Below the pieces are notes generated by a model. The model saw nothing but the letters and a program-made list of their open reading frames with translations. It did no database searches and was not told the origin of the DNA. A DNA stretch of 37,261 nucleotides from assembly GCA_022843325.1 (NCBI GenBank), contig JALHNV010000033.1, forward strand, positions 1 through 37,261, given 5' to 3'. Positions within the stretch are counted from its first letter, which is position 1, and every line of letters starts with the position of its first letter. Made by a program: the position numbers and the translations under genes. Source of the DNA: Pseudolabrys sp. (lineage in GTDB: Bacteria > Pseudomonadota > Alphaproteobacteria > Rhizobiales > Xanthobacteraceae). Shown here piece after piece: positions 1-7,962 of the stretch.

Positions 1-1091
1 TGAACGGCGTGCGCGGCGCCACGCGCCTGGTCTACATGCGCGGCCCGTCGCTGCTGTCGTCGCGCGGCGCCAACAACATTGCGCTGACGGGCCTTGTCCT
101 CGAAGGCGGCGGCCGCACGCTGCCGGAAAACCGCGGTCTGGTGCATCTCAATGCGTCGGCCGCCTTGCGCATTACCGACTGTGAGGTGCTGGCACCCGGC
201 GGCAACGGCATTTCGCTGGAGCAATGCGACGGCGCGATCACCCAGACCACCATCACGGCCGCAGCCGACAACGCGCTGTTCTCCATCGACAGCCGCGGCC
301 TGCGCATCGCCGGCAACATCATCAGCAAATCCGGCAATGCCGGCATCCGCGTCTGGCAAAGTCAGCGGCGCCGCGACGGCAGCATCATCATCGACAACCG
401 CATCGACGACACTGCCGCGCGATCCGGCGGCTCCGGGCAGAACGGCAACGCCATCAACGTCTTCCGCGCCGCCAACGTCATCGTCCGCGGCAACCAGATC
501 AACCGCGCCGCCTTCACCGCGATCCGCGGCGCTGCCGCCTCGCACATCCAGATCATCGGCAATAGCTGCGCCGAGCTGGAAGAGGTGGCGATTTATTCCG
601 AGTTCGAATTCGAGAACGCCGTTATCGCCGACAACCTCATCGTCGGCGCCGCCACCGGCATCTCCGTCACCAACTTCAAGGAAGGCGGACGGCTCGCCAC
701 CGTGCGCGGCAACATCGTGCGCGATCTGCGCGCCCGCATTCCCGGCACGCCGGCGGAGACGCAGGGCGTCGGCATCAGCGCCGAGGCCGACACGGCCGTC
801 ACCGGCAATGTGGTCGAGAACGCGCAGACCGCCGGCATCGGCGTCGGCTGGGGCGAGTATCTGCGCGACGTGACGGTGACAGGCAATATCGTGCGCAACA
901 GCGGCGTCGGCGTCGCCGTCTCGGTGGTCAAGGGCGCCGGCGCCAGCGCCATCTCCGGCAACCAGTTCGCCGGGATGCGGCGCGGCGCCATTGTCGGCAT
1001 GGAGTGGCACAAGGTGGTGACCGGCGATCTGGCGCTGTCGGGGGCGGATCGCTACCCGCAACTGCGCATCAGCGGCAACCAGATTACGTAA
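1..1091 (+). CDS. TIGR03808-type beta-helix repeat protein (5' partial)
   Basis: The reading frame is open from base 3 with no stop, so the start and any signal peptide lie before the window; about 362 C-terminal residues are visible. The protein is made of short repeats of the kind 'I-x-GN-x-I', for example IAGNIISKSGNAGIRV, VIVRGNQINRAAFTAI and VTVTGNIVRNSGVGVAV, which is the signature of a right-handed parallel beta-helix. Known family members (TIGR03808) are about 450 residues, carry a twin-arginine export signal and are found mainly in rhizobial relatives. Function is unknown; a periplasmic carbohydrate-related role is only inferred from the fold. No catalytic residue can be assigned. 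The family call is fairly sure, the role is not. Confidence 0.8.
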   Translation, partial: NGVRGATRLVYMRGPSLLSSRGANNIALTGLVLEGGGRTLPENRGLVHLNASAALRITDCEVLAPGGNGISLEQCDGAITQTTITAAADNALFSIDSRGLRIAGNIISKSGNAGIRVWQSQRRRDGSIIIDNRIDDTAARSGGSGQNGNAINVFRAANVIVRGNQINRAAFTAIRGAAASHIQIIGNSCAELEEVAIYSEFEFENAVIADNLIVGAATGISVTNFKEGGRLATVRGNIVRDLRARIPGTPAETQGVGISAEADTAVTGNVVENAQTAGIGVGWGEYLRDVTVTGNIVRNSGVGVAVSVVKGAGASAISGNQFAGMRRGAIVGMEWHKVVTGDLALSGADRYPQLRISGNQIT

Positions 1092-1121
1092 GTGCAATCT
1101 TGCCGCCACGTTTAGGCCGGA

Positions 1122-1922
1122 ATGGCTGACTATCTGCTGGTCATGCCATCCCGCCGCCTCAAGCGCCGCAGCCTGATCATGTTGACGATTTTCGCCCTGT
1201 TTTTCGCTCCGATCCTGGCGCGGGCGGCGATGTATGCGCTCGACAGCAAGCCGCGCTCATGGCGCAACGCCGACTGGTCCTCCACCGGCGCGCTGCCGCC
1301 CGCCAGCCAGTTCGAGCCGGCGCGGCTGGTGGTTTTCACCGGCACCACCGGCGGCTGGAAGGGCGTGGTCGCGGTCCATAGCTGGGTCGTGTTCAAGGAA
1401 GCCAATGCGCGCGAGTGGAAGCGCTATGACGTGGTCGGCTGGGGCATGCCGGTGCGCACCAATGGCTGGCCGGCCGACGGCCGCTGGTATGGCAACGCGC
1501 CGGTGGCAATCGCAGACATCTCTGGTCCCGAGGCGGCCAGGCTGATCCCGCGGCTTGAGGCCGCGGTAGCGGCCTACAGCTATAACCGCGCCGGCGACTA
1601 CCGGGTCTGGCCCGGTCCGAACAGCAACAGCTTCACCGCCGCCATTCTGCGGGCGCTGCCGGAACTGGCGGTGACGCTGCCGGCCAACGCCGTCGGCCGC
1701 GATTACCGCGACGGCTTCTATGCCGGCCTGAGCGACAGCCGCACGGGCGTCGAGCTGAACCTCAAGGGCTATGCCGGGGTCAAGCTCGGTTGGGTCGAGG
1801 GCATCGAGGTCAACCTGCTCGGGCTGGTGGCCGGTATCGACCTGCGCCATCCCGGCATCAAGCTGCCCGGCTATGGCCGCATCGGCGTCGACGCGCCGGT
1901 CGGTACCGCGCTGGCGAAATAA
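1122..1922 (+). CDS. DUF3750 domain-containing protein
   Basis: 266 residues. A basic stretch (RRLKRR, residues 11-16) precedes one hydrophobic segment at about 18-37, so the protein is probably exported or anchored in the inner membrane with the rest in the periplasm. The body has the tryptophan- and glycine-rich pattern of DUF3750 (VVAVHSWVVFK, YDVVGWGMPV, YRVWPGPNSNSF, ending in a GLRHPGIKLPGYGRIG-like tail). The family has no known function. The ATG at 1122 is chosen because a purine-rich AGGCCGGA precedes it; a second in-frame ATG at 1143 would still keep the hydrophobic segment. It lies 30 bases after the beta-helix gene and may be co-transcribed with it. Confidence 0.8.
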   Translation: MADYLLVMPSRRLKRRSLIMLTIFALFFAPILARAAMYALDSKPRSWRNADWSSTGALPPASQFEPARLVVFTGTTGGWKGVVAVHSWVVFKEANAREWKRYDVVGWGMPVRTNGWPADGRWYGNAPVAIADISGPEAARLIPRLEAAVAAYSYNRAGDYRVWPGPNSNSFTAAILRALPELAVTLPANAVGRDYRDGFYAGLSDSRTGVELNLKGYAGVKLGWVEGIEVNLLGLVAGIDLRHPGIKLPGYGRIGVDAPVGTALAK

Positions 1923-2022
1923 CCTCACAATCGTGTCACGTCGAATTGTCCGCCTGCGCGCCAGAGCGGGGTGACGCCGCAGCCCGCCGCGTGGCAAGTT
2001 GGCGGTGCAATCGAGGTTCCTG

Positions 2023-2994
2023 ATGCGCGATATGCTGCCACTTCTCGACCGTATTCCCTTCCCGGCGCTGAACCGGGCCCGGCTCGACACGCTCCAGGTC
2101 AATGTCGGCTACCGCTGCAACCAGACCTGCCTGCACTGCCACGTCAATGCCGGGCCGAACCGCACCGAGGAACTGACCGGTGACGTCGCCGACGCTGTGC
2201 TGGCTTTCGTCGAGCGGCGCCACATTTCCACGCTCGACATCACCGGCGGCGCGCCCGAGTTGAACGCGCATTTCCGCCGCATGGTCACCGGCGCCCGCGC
2301 GCTCGGCGTCAAGGTGATGGACCGCTGCAATCTCACCATCCTGGAGCAGCCGGGCCAGGACGATCTCGCGCAATTCCTCGCCGCCAACCGGGTCGAGGTG
2401 GTGGCGTCGATGCCCTGCTATCTCGAGGACAATGTCGAGCGCCAGCGCGGCAAGGGCGTGTTCGATTCCTCGATCCGCGGCTTGCAAACGCTCAATGCGG
2501 TGGGTTACGGCCGCGATCCCGCGCTCACGCTCAATCTCGTCTACAATCCGCAGGGACCGTCGCTGCCGCCGCCGCAGGCTGCGCTCGAGGCCGATTACAA
2601 GCGCGTACTCGGCGAAAGCTTCGGCATCGTCTTCAACGACCTGTTCGTGCTCGCCAATATGCCGATCCAGCGCTTCGGTTCGACGCTGGTGACCCGCGGC
2701 GAATTCGAGCCCTATATCGACCTGCTCCAGCACGCGCATCTCGACGCCAATCTCGGCGGCGTAATGTGCCGCAACCTGATCTCGGTCGACTGGCGGGGCT
2801 ATGTCTACGACTGCGACTTCAACCAGATGCTTGGTCTGCCACTGCCGCACGGCGCCGGCGGGCCCGTTCATCTGTCCGACCTGATGGACGAGGATCTCGA
2901 CGGCAACCCGATCCGCGTCGCCGGGCATTGTTTCGGCTGCACGGCCGGCCAGGGCTCGAGTTGCGGCGGCGCCCTGAAAGAGGCGGCCGAGTGA
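2023..2994 (+). CDS. arsS: ArsS-like radical SAM enzyme (TIGR04167 family)
   Basis: 323 residues. A radical SAM cluster motif CNQTCLHC (C32, C36, C39) binds the 4Fe-4S cluster and S-adenosylmethionine. It is followed by HVNAGPNRTEE and DITGGAPELN, both typical of ArsS. The C-terminal part has MCRNLISVDWRG, YDCDFNQML and a Cys-rich end with C303, C306 and C314 (HCFGCTAGQGSSCGG), the 'selenodomain' that in some relatives carries selenocysteine; here all positions are cysteine. Characterised ArsS proteins join the 5'-deoxyadenosyl group to dimethylarsenite in arsenosugar synthesis. The ATG at 2023 is preferred because CGAGG lies 6 bases upstream; the frame extends to a TTG at 1999. Its stop overlaps the next start (GTGA). 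No arsM methyltransferase is visible, so an arsenic substrate is inferred from family only. Confidence 0.88.
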   Translation: MRDMLPLLDRIPFPALNRARLDTLQVNVGYRCNQTCLHCHVNAGPNRTEELTGDVADAVLAFVERRHISTLDITGGAPELNAHFRRMVTGARALGVKVMDRCNLTILEQPGQDDLAQFLAANRVEVVASMPCYLEDNVERQRGKGVFDSSIRGLQTLNAVGYGRDPALTLNLVYNPQGPSLPPPQAALEADYKRVLGESFGIVFNDLFVLANMPIQRFGSTLVTRGEFEPYIDLLQHAHLDANLGGVMCRNLISVDWRGYVYDCDFNQMLGLPLPHGAGGPVHLSDLMDEDLDGNPIRVAGHCFGCTAGQGSSCGGALKEAAE

Positions 2995-3950
2995 ACGCCG
3001 GCGCCACCGCGGCGGCCTTGCTGTCGGCAGGACGCGTCTGCCCGATCGATTACACGTACGCGCCGTCGGTCTTTGCGCGCACGGCGGATTTCGCCGCCGA
3101 GACGCTGTATGTGGTGGGTGGCCTGTACGGAAACCTTCCCGCGCTCGACGCGGTAACCGCCATGGCAGCCCGCGAAAGCACGCCGCCCACCATCGTGTTC
3201 AATGGCGACTTCCACTGGTTCGATGCCGAGCCCGGCTGGTTTGCCGCCATCGAACGCGGCGTGGCGCCGCACCGCGCCTTGCGCGGCAATGTCGAATCCG
3301 AGATCGCCCGCCCCGCCGATATCGGCGCCGGCTGCGGCTGCGCCTATCCGCCGACGGTCGCGGCTGACATCGTCACGCGCTCCAACGAAATTCTGAGCCT
3401 GCTTCAAGGTGTTGCGCCGGCCGAGGCGCGCGCACGGCTTGGCCGGTTGCCGATGCATCTGGTCGCCGCGGTCGGCCCCCTGCGCGTCGGCCTGGTGCAT
3501 GGCGACGCCGCCGCGCTGGCCGGCTGGCGCTTCGCCCACGACGAACTCGACAACCCCAAGCGGCGCGGCTGGCTGGCGGAGATCCACGCCGCCGCGAAAG
3601 TCGATGTGTTCGCCAGCACGCATACGTGCCTCGCGGCGCTGCGCCATTTCGATCTGCCGGCTGGCCGGCTCACGGTCATCAACAACGGCGCCGCCGGCAT
3701 GCCGAATTTTTCCCGATCGCGCGCTGGCGTAATCACGCGCATCGCGACGTCGCCCGCGCCGCATCGGCCGCTCTACGGTACGCACCGCGATGGCGTGTTC
3801 ATCGACGCGCTGGCGGTCGACTACGACCATGACGCTTTCCTCGGCCGGTTCGTGGCCCGCTGGCCCGAAGGCTCACCGGCCCACGCCTCATATTTCACGC
3901 GTATCGTCGACGGGCCGGACTATTCCCTCGCCGCCGCAGCCGGCCAATGA
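2991..3950 (+). CDS. Calcineurin-like phosphoesterase with degenerate metal motifs, ArsS cluster
   Basis: 319 residues, starting at a GTG that overlaps the arsS stop. The order of motifs matches a calcineurin-like phosphoesterase: GGLYGN (43-48) in place of GDxHGN, NGDFHWFD (71-78) in place of GDxxDRG, RGNVE (98-102) in place of GNHE, VHGD (169-172), STHTC (209-213) in place of GHTH, and NNGAAGMPN (231-239). In the first motif the usual metal-binding Asp and His are replaced by Gly and Tyr, which is unusual. Position between arsS and two sugar-transfer genes, with overlapping stop and start codons on both sides, points to a dedicated step such as removing a phosphate or nucleotide from a sugar intermediate. 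Activity is inferred; it could also be a non-catalytic member. Confidence 0.72.
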   Translation: MNAGATAAALLSAGRVCPIDYTYAPSVFARTADFAAETLYVVGGLYGNLPALDAVTAMAARESTPPTIVFNGDFHWFDAEPGWFAAIERGVAPHRALRGNVESEIARPADIGAGCGCAYPPTVAADIVTRSNEILSLLQGVAPAEARARLGRLPMHLVAAVGPLRVGLVHGDAAALAGWRFAHDELDNPKRRGWLAEIHAAAKVDVFASTHTCLAALRHFDLPAGRLTVINNGAAGMPNFSRSRAGVITRIATSPAPHRPLYGTHRDGVFIDALAVDYDHDAFLGRFVARWPEGSPAHASYFTRIVDGPDYSLAAAAGQ

Positions 3951-4627
3951 CGCTCTCCATCATCATGCCGGTGCTCAATGAAGCCGCCGGGATCGAAGCG
4001 GCGCTCGCGGCGCTTGCCCCTTATCGCCAGCGCGGCGTCGAGGTGATCGTCGCCGATGGCGGCAGCAGCGACGGCACGCCCGGCCGGGCCGCTCCGCACG
4101 CCGACCGCATCATAGCCGCGCCGCGCGGCCGCGCCGCGCAGATGAATGCCGGCGCCGCCGCGGCCAGCGGCGATGTGCTGCTGTTCCTGCACGCCGACAC
4201 GCAACTGCCTGACAACGCCGACCGGCTGGTGCTGGACGGCCTCGCCCGCTCCCGGCGCGCGTGGGGCCGCTTCGACGTGCGCATCGATGGCGGCGGCGCG
4301 CTGAGGCTGATCGCCGCGATGATGAATGCGCGCTCCCGCCTGACCGGCATCGCCACCGGCGACCAGGCCATGTTCATGACCCGCGATCTCTTCACCCGCG
4401 CCGGCGGCTTTCCGCCGATCGCGCTGATGGAGGACGTGGCGCTGTCGGCCGCGCTGAAGCGCCTCGGCCGACCGCTGACCTTGCGCGCGCGCGTCACGAC
4501 CTCGGGCCGGCGCTGGCAAAAGAACGGCACGCTGCGCACGGTGCTGCTGATGTGGCGGCTGCGGCTGGCCTTCTATTGCGGCGCCGACCCGGCAAAGCTG
4601 GCACGGGCCTATGGCTATGCCGAATAG
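3947..4627 (+). CDS. Family 2 glycosyltransferase, rSAM/selenodomain-associated (TIGR04283)
   Basis: 226 residues. The N-terminus is a GT-A glycosyltransferase fold: SIIMPVLNEA (4-13), VIVADGGSSDGT (33-44) for nucleotide binding, RGRAAQMNAGA (60-70), and LFLHADT (79-85), where the DxD-like HAD binds the sugar-nucleotide metal. GDQAMFM and LMEDVALSAAL supply the acceptor and catalytic-base region. No membrane segment is evident, so it should be cytoplasmic. The ATG overlaps the phosphoesterase stop (ATGA), so it is translationally coupled. This subgroup is known to sit beside ArsS-like radical SAM genes, and here it does. It probably transfers a sugar to, or from, the ArsS product; donor and acceptor are unknown. 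Confidence 0.86.
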   Translation: MTLSIIMPVLNEAAGIEAALAALAPYRQRGVEVIVADGGSSDGTPGRAAPHADRIIAAPRGRAAQMNAGAAAASGDVLLFLHADTQLPDNADRLVLDGLARSRRAWGRFDVRIDGGGALRLIAAMMNARSRLTGIATGDQAMFMTRDLFTRAGGFPPIALMEDVALSAALKRLGRPLTLRARVTTSGRRWQKNGTLRTVLLMWRLRLAFYCGADPAKLARAYGYAE

Positions 4628-5234
4628 CCGCATCGCCATCGCCGTGCTGGCCAAGGCGCCGGTCCCGGGCCTGACCAAGACCCGCCTCATTCCCACCATC
4701 GGTGCGCATGCGGCGGCCTGTCTGCAGGAGCGCATGACAGAACGCGCCATCGGCACCGCCACCGCCGCCGCCGTCGGCCCGGTCACGCTGTGGTGCGCGC
4801 CGGATCCGGGCCATCCGTCGTTTCGCGAACTCGTCACCGAGTTCAAGGTCACGCTGAAGCGCCAGCCGGACGGCGATCTGGGCGCGCGCATGCTGGCGGC
4901 CATGACCGCCGGCCCGACGCTGGTGATCGGCGCCGACTGTCCGGCCCTGACGCCCGATCACCTGCGGAGCGCCGCAGCCGCCTTGCTGGGCGGCGTGGAC
5001 GTGGTGCTGATCCCGGCGGAAGACGGCGGCTATGTGCTGATCGGCACGCGGCAGCCGCAGCCTGCGTTGTTCGACGGCATCACCTGGAGCACCGCGGGCG
5101 TGCTCGCCGACACCAAAGCGCGCATCGCCGCCGCCGGTCTCACAGCGCGTGAACTTCCGCCGCTATGGGATGTCGACACCAACGACGACCTCGACCGGCT
5201 GGAGCGCGAGCTGCCGCATCTCGCGCTACTGTAG
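4611..5234 (+). CDS. CofC-like nucleotidyltransferase/glycosyltransferase, DUF2064 (TIGR04282)
   Basis: 207 residues. KAPVPGLTKTRL near residue 15-26 is the nucleotide-binding loop of the DUF2064 / CofC-like family, VIGADCPALTPDHL carries the metal-binding Asp, and EDGGYVLIGTR is the second conserved block. It is the 'transferase 1' partner that recurs with ArsS-like radical SAM enzymes and the preceding transferase. The start at 4611 overlaps the glycosyltransferase by 17 bases; ATG 4617 is an alternative. Its last nine bases overlap the end of the convergent EamA gene. Likely role: activating a sugar or sugar-phosphate with a nucleotide, or transferring a sugar, in the same pathway. The exact reaction is not known for the family. 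Confidence 0.85.
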   Translation: MAMPNSRIAIAVLAKAPVPGLTKTRLIPTIGAHAAACLQERMTERAIGTATAAAVGPVTLWCAPDPGHPSFRELVTEFKVTLKRQPDGDLGARMLAAMTAGPTLVIGADCPALTPDHLRSAAAALLGGVDVVLIPAEDGGYVLIGTRQPQPALFDGITWSTAGVLADTKARIAAAGLTARELPPLWDVDTNDDLDRLERELPHLALL

Positions 5235-6071
5235 GCGGATCAGCACCAGCCCGGCGACAATCAACAGCGCCGCGACGATCCGTGCCGCGCGCAGCGGCTC
5301 CTTCAGCACCACCACGGCAATGGCCGCGCCGAACAGCACGCTGGTCTCGCGCAACGCCGCAACAATAGCGATCGGCGCCACCGTCATCGCCCAGATGGCG
5401 ATGCCGTAGGACACCAGTTGCATGGCGCCACCGGCCAGACCGCGGCGCCAGTACGCGCGCATCGGCGGGAAGATGTGGCGGCCGCCGCGGTAAAGCGCAT
5501 AAGGCACCAGCACCAGCGCATTGCCGACAAACATCCAGAGCGTATAGGCCGTGGGATTGCCGGACAGCCGCGCGCCGGTGCCGTCGACCACCGAATAGCC
5601 GCAGATGGTCAGCGCCGTGAACAAGGCAAAGCCGACGGCACGGCGGTCAATCGCCGCCAGCGCACGGCCACCCCGCGCCGACAGCAGAAACACCCCGGCA
5701 ACCAGCACGAGGATGCCGCCCCAGCCGACGACGGTCAGCCGTTCGCCGAGCAGGCCAACGGCAGCGATCGCCGTCATCAGCGGCGCCGCGCCGCGCGCAA
5801 TCGGATAGACCTGCCCCAGATCGCCGGTGCGGTAGCTCTCGATCAGGGCCGCGAAGTAGAAGAGATGGATCAGCGCCGAGGCGACCAGCCACGGCCACGA
5901 CGCCGAAGCCGGCATGCCGGCGAACGGCAGCAGCACCAGCGCCACCAGTCCGGAGCCGATCGAGATCAGCGTGGTGGCGGACAGCACATCCAGCCCGCCT
6001 TTGACCAGCGCGTTCCAGCCGGCATGGCAAAGCGCGGCGAACAGAACGGCCAGAAAGACGAGATTGTCCAT
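5226..6071 (-). CDS. EamA/DMT-family transporter
   Basis: 281 residues, almost all hydrophobic, with about ten membrane segments arranged as two EamA repeats: residues 1-133 and about 145-281. Features of the drug/metabolite transporter superfamily include the start FAALCHAGWNALVKGG, the QVYPIARGAAPLM block ending the first repeat's loop, and ETSVLFGAAIAVVVLKEPL near the end of the second repeat. Such proteins sit in the inner membrane and export metabolites; the substrate cannot be read from sequence. It follows the Old Yellow Enzyme gene by 57 bases on the same strand and is probably in the same transcript. Its 3' end overlaps the ArsS operon by nine bases, so the two transcripts converge. 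Confidence 0.88.
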   Translation of the reverse strand: MDNLVFLAVLFAALCHAGWNALVKGGLDVLSATTLISIGSGLVALVLLPFAGMPASASWPWLVASALIHLFYFAALIESYRTGDLGQVYPIARGAAPLMTAIAAVGLLGERLTVVGWGGILVLVAGVFLLSARGGRALAAIDRRAVGFALFTALTICGYSVVDGTGARLSGNPTAYTLWMFVGNALVLVPYALYRGGRHIFPPMRAYWRRGLAGGAMQLVSYGIAIWAMTVAPIAIVAALRETSVLFGAAIAVVVLKEPLRAARIVAALLIVAGLVLIRLQ

Positions 6072-6128
6072 GCGCGCTTATCGTGCCGGGACGGCGTCGA
6101 CTGCGCCGTCCCGGCACCGGTTGCCTGA

Positions 6129-7223
6129 CTACTTCGCCGCCGGCGCCCACAGCTTCGGCGCGGCGCGGGCATATTGCTGCGGACGCGCGACCTCGGCACC
6201 GAGCGCCTTGGCGGCGTGCCAGCCCCAATGCGGATCGTCGAGAAAACCGCGGCCGAGCGCGACCTGGTCGGCCTGCCCGTTGGCGACGATCTCCTCGGCG
6301 TGCTCCGGCTTGACGATCAGGCCCACCGCACGGGTATCGATACCGGCTTCTTTCTTGACGCGCGCGGCATTGGCCACGTTGAACCCATGCTCGGTCGGAT
6401 TGCGGATGTCAGCGGCGACGCCGCCCGACGACACGCAGATGAAATCAAGGCCCTCGGCTTTGAGCGCCTTGGCGATGGCGACGGCGTCGTCGGGCGTCAG
6501 GCCGCCGTCGCGCCAGTCGCTGCCCGTGATGCGCGCGCCCAGCGGCAGGCCCTTCGGCACCACGGCGCGCACCGCGCGCGCCACCGATAACGGAAAGCGC
6601 ATGCGGTTCTCGAACGAGCCGCCGTACTGGTCGGTGCGCTTGTTGGACAAGGGCGACATGAAGCCGTGCAGGAGGTAGCCGTGCGCCATGTGCAGTTCGA
6701 TCGCATCGAAGCCGATGCGCACCGCGCGCTGCACCGATGAGACGAAGGCGGCGCGGATGCGCGTCAGATCGGCCTCGGTCGCCTCGCGCGGGGTGTGCCA
6801 CTTGTCGCCGAACGGAATGGCGGAGGCGGCCACCGTTTGCCACGGGTCGGCGTCCTCCGCGAGCGGGCCGGCGCCATCCCAGGGCTTCTGCGCCGACGCT
6901 TTGCGGCCGGCATGCGCAATCTGGATGCCGAACTTGGACGTGCCGGCGCGGCGGCACTGGCCGATGACGCGCGCCAGCGCGGCTTCGTTATCGTCCGAGT
7001 AAAGCCCGAGGCAGCCGTGGGTGATGCGGGCGTGGCGCTCGATATGGGTCGCCTCCACCACCACCAGCGCGGCGCCGGAATTGGCCAGCATGCCGAGATG
7101 CATCAAATGCCAGTCATTGGCGCAGCCGTCGTCGGCAGAATACTGGCACATCGGCGAGACGACGATGCGGTTGGCCAGCGTCAGGCCGGCCAGCGAGATA
7201 GGCGAAAACAGGGCACTGCTCAT
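6129..7223 (-). CDS. NADH:flavin oxidoreductase, Old Yellow Enzyme family (YqjM/XenA-like)
   Basis: 364 residues, the normal length for the single-domain YqjM/XenA branch. The FMN-binding TIM barrel is complete. SPMCQYS contains C26 and Y28, the redox-tuning Cys and Tyr numbered the same in YqjM; QIAHAGRKAS (101-110) is typical of the branch. LHMAHGYLLHGFMSPLSN holds H178 and H181, the substrate-binding pair. NKRTDQYGGSFENRMRF follows. The enzyme reduces activated C=C bonds, such as enones, or nitro compounds, using NAD(P)H in the cytoplasm; the natural substrate is unknown. It lies 50 bases after the cytochrome gene on the same strand. A purine-rich stretch precedes the ATG only weakly. Confidence 0.92.
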   Translation of the reverse strand: MSSALFSPISLAGLTLANRIVVSPMCQYSADDGCANDWHLMHLGMLANSGAALVVVEATHIERHARITHGCLGLYSDDNEAALARVIGQCRRAGTSKFGIQIAHAGRKASAQKPWDGAGPLAEDADPWQTVAASAIPFGDKWHTPREATEADLTRIRAAFVSSVQRAVRIGFDAIELHMAHGYLLHGFMSPLSNKRTDQYGGSFENRMRFPLSVARAVRAVVPKGLPLGARITGSDWRDGGLTPDDAVAIAKALKAEGLDFICVSSGGVAADIRNPTEHGFNVANAARVKKEAGIDTRAVGLIVKPEHAEEIVANGQADQVALGRGFLDDPHWGWHAAKALGAEVARPQQYARAAPKLWAPAAK

Positions 7224-7273
7224 GAGATTCTCTTACTATGGAGGGGGCGGTGAGGAAGGACGCCGAGACCGGT

Positions 7274-7591
7274 TCAGCGCTGCTGGATGTGCTTGAGATA
7301 GGCAATGATGGCACCGACATCGGCGGCGTCAAACTGGAATTCGGGCATGGCCTCGTGGCCGGTGGAAAGCCCCTCGGCCAGCGCCTCCTCCAGCGATTCG
7401 ATCGGGTACTGCTGTCCGAGGGTGCGGAAGGCCGGCGCGGTCGGGTGCTTGCCGATGTCGGCGCTGCCGACCGCATGACACGGCGCGCACAGGCGTTTGA
7501 GCAAGGTTTCACCCCGCGCAATGTCTTCGGCGGCGGCCGGAAGCATCATGACCGCGCCGATGACCGCAGCCAGGAACACGAACACAGTCAT
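7274..7591 (-). CDS. Small class I c-type cytochrome
   Basis: 105 residues. Residues 1-21 are a Sec signal peptide ending AAAED, so the mature protein is periplasmic. CAPCH at 35-39 is the single haem-attachment motif, and M82 in HEAMPEF is the probable axial ligand. DVGAIIAYLKHIQQR is the usual C-terminal helix. The ATG at 7591 is chosen because it begins the signal peptide; it overlaps the stop of the upstream TIGR03809-like gene (ATGA), so the two are translationally coupled. It probably shuttles electrons to an oxidase or reductase. The partner is not in the window. Confidence 0.88.
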   Translation of the reverse strand: MTVFVFLAAVIGAVMMLPAAAEDIARGETLLKRLCAPCHAVGSADIGKHPTAPAFRTLGQQYPIESLEEALAEGLSTGHEAMPEFQFDAADVGAIIAYLKHIQQR

Positions 7592-7836
7592 GCCGCGGGC
7601 CGCAGATCGTCGCTTGTTCCCGGCCGTTGCATCTGCGCCTGTCCGGCCAGTTCGCCCCAGACGCGGGCCGCCTTGATCACATCGAGCATGCGCAGCGCGA
7701 AGCGTTCGCGGGTGTAATAATGCTGCCAGCGCCCGCTGTGATAGAGCGCCACGAAATAAGCGAGCCGACGCTCCGCCAGCGCGTGCCACTGGCGCGCGGC
7801 ATTTTGCAGGTGCGGTCCGCTCGGCGGTGCCGGCAT
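7588..7836 (-). CDS. TIGR03809-like small alphaproteobacterial protein
   Basis: 82 residues, predicted cytoplasmic, with no signal peptide or membrane segment. The central part (ALAERRLAYFVALYHSGRW, then YYTRERFALRMLDVIKAARVW) is predicted helical, and resembles the small rhizobial family TIGR03809, which I recall as being found in genomes and neighbourhoods that also have TIGR03808. That family has no known function. A TIGR03808-type gene lies at the start of this window, which fits. The gene overlaps the cytochrome start by four bases, supporting that it is real and co-expressed. The family assignment is from memory of the pattern and is only moderately sure. Confidence 0.65.
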   Translation of the reverse strand: MPAPPSGPHLQNAARQWHALAERRLAYFVALYHSGRWQHYYTRERFALRMLDVIKAARVWGELAGQAQMQRPGTSDDLRPAA

Positions 7837-7962
7837 GGAAAACCCGTGGCGTATGCCGCACCGTCCCCCTGACGGCGGGCAGAATCACGCTGACGCAACG
7901 CCACATGTGGATAACCCGATTCGTTTAAGCTGATTCGCCAATGATTCAAAGGGGGTATACGG

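Noticed and set aside
2930..2994. Selenocysteine in the ArsS C-terminal domain
   Set aside because: All key positions are Cys codons, and there is no in-frame TGA before the terminal stop.
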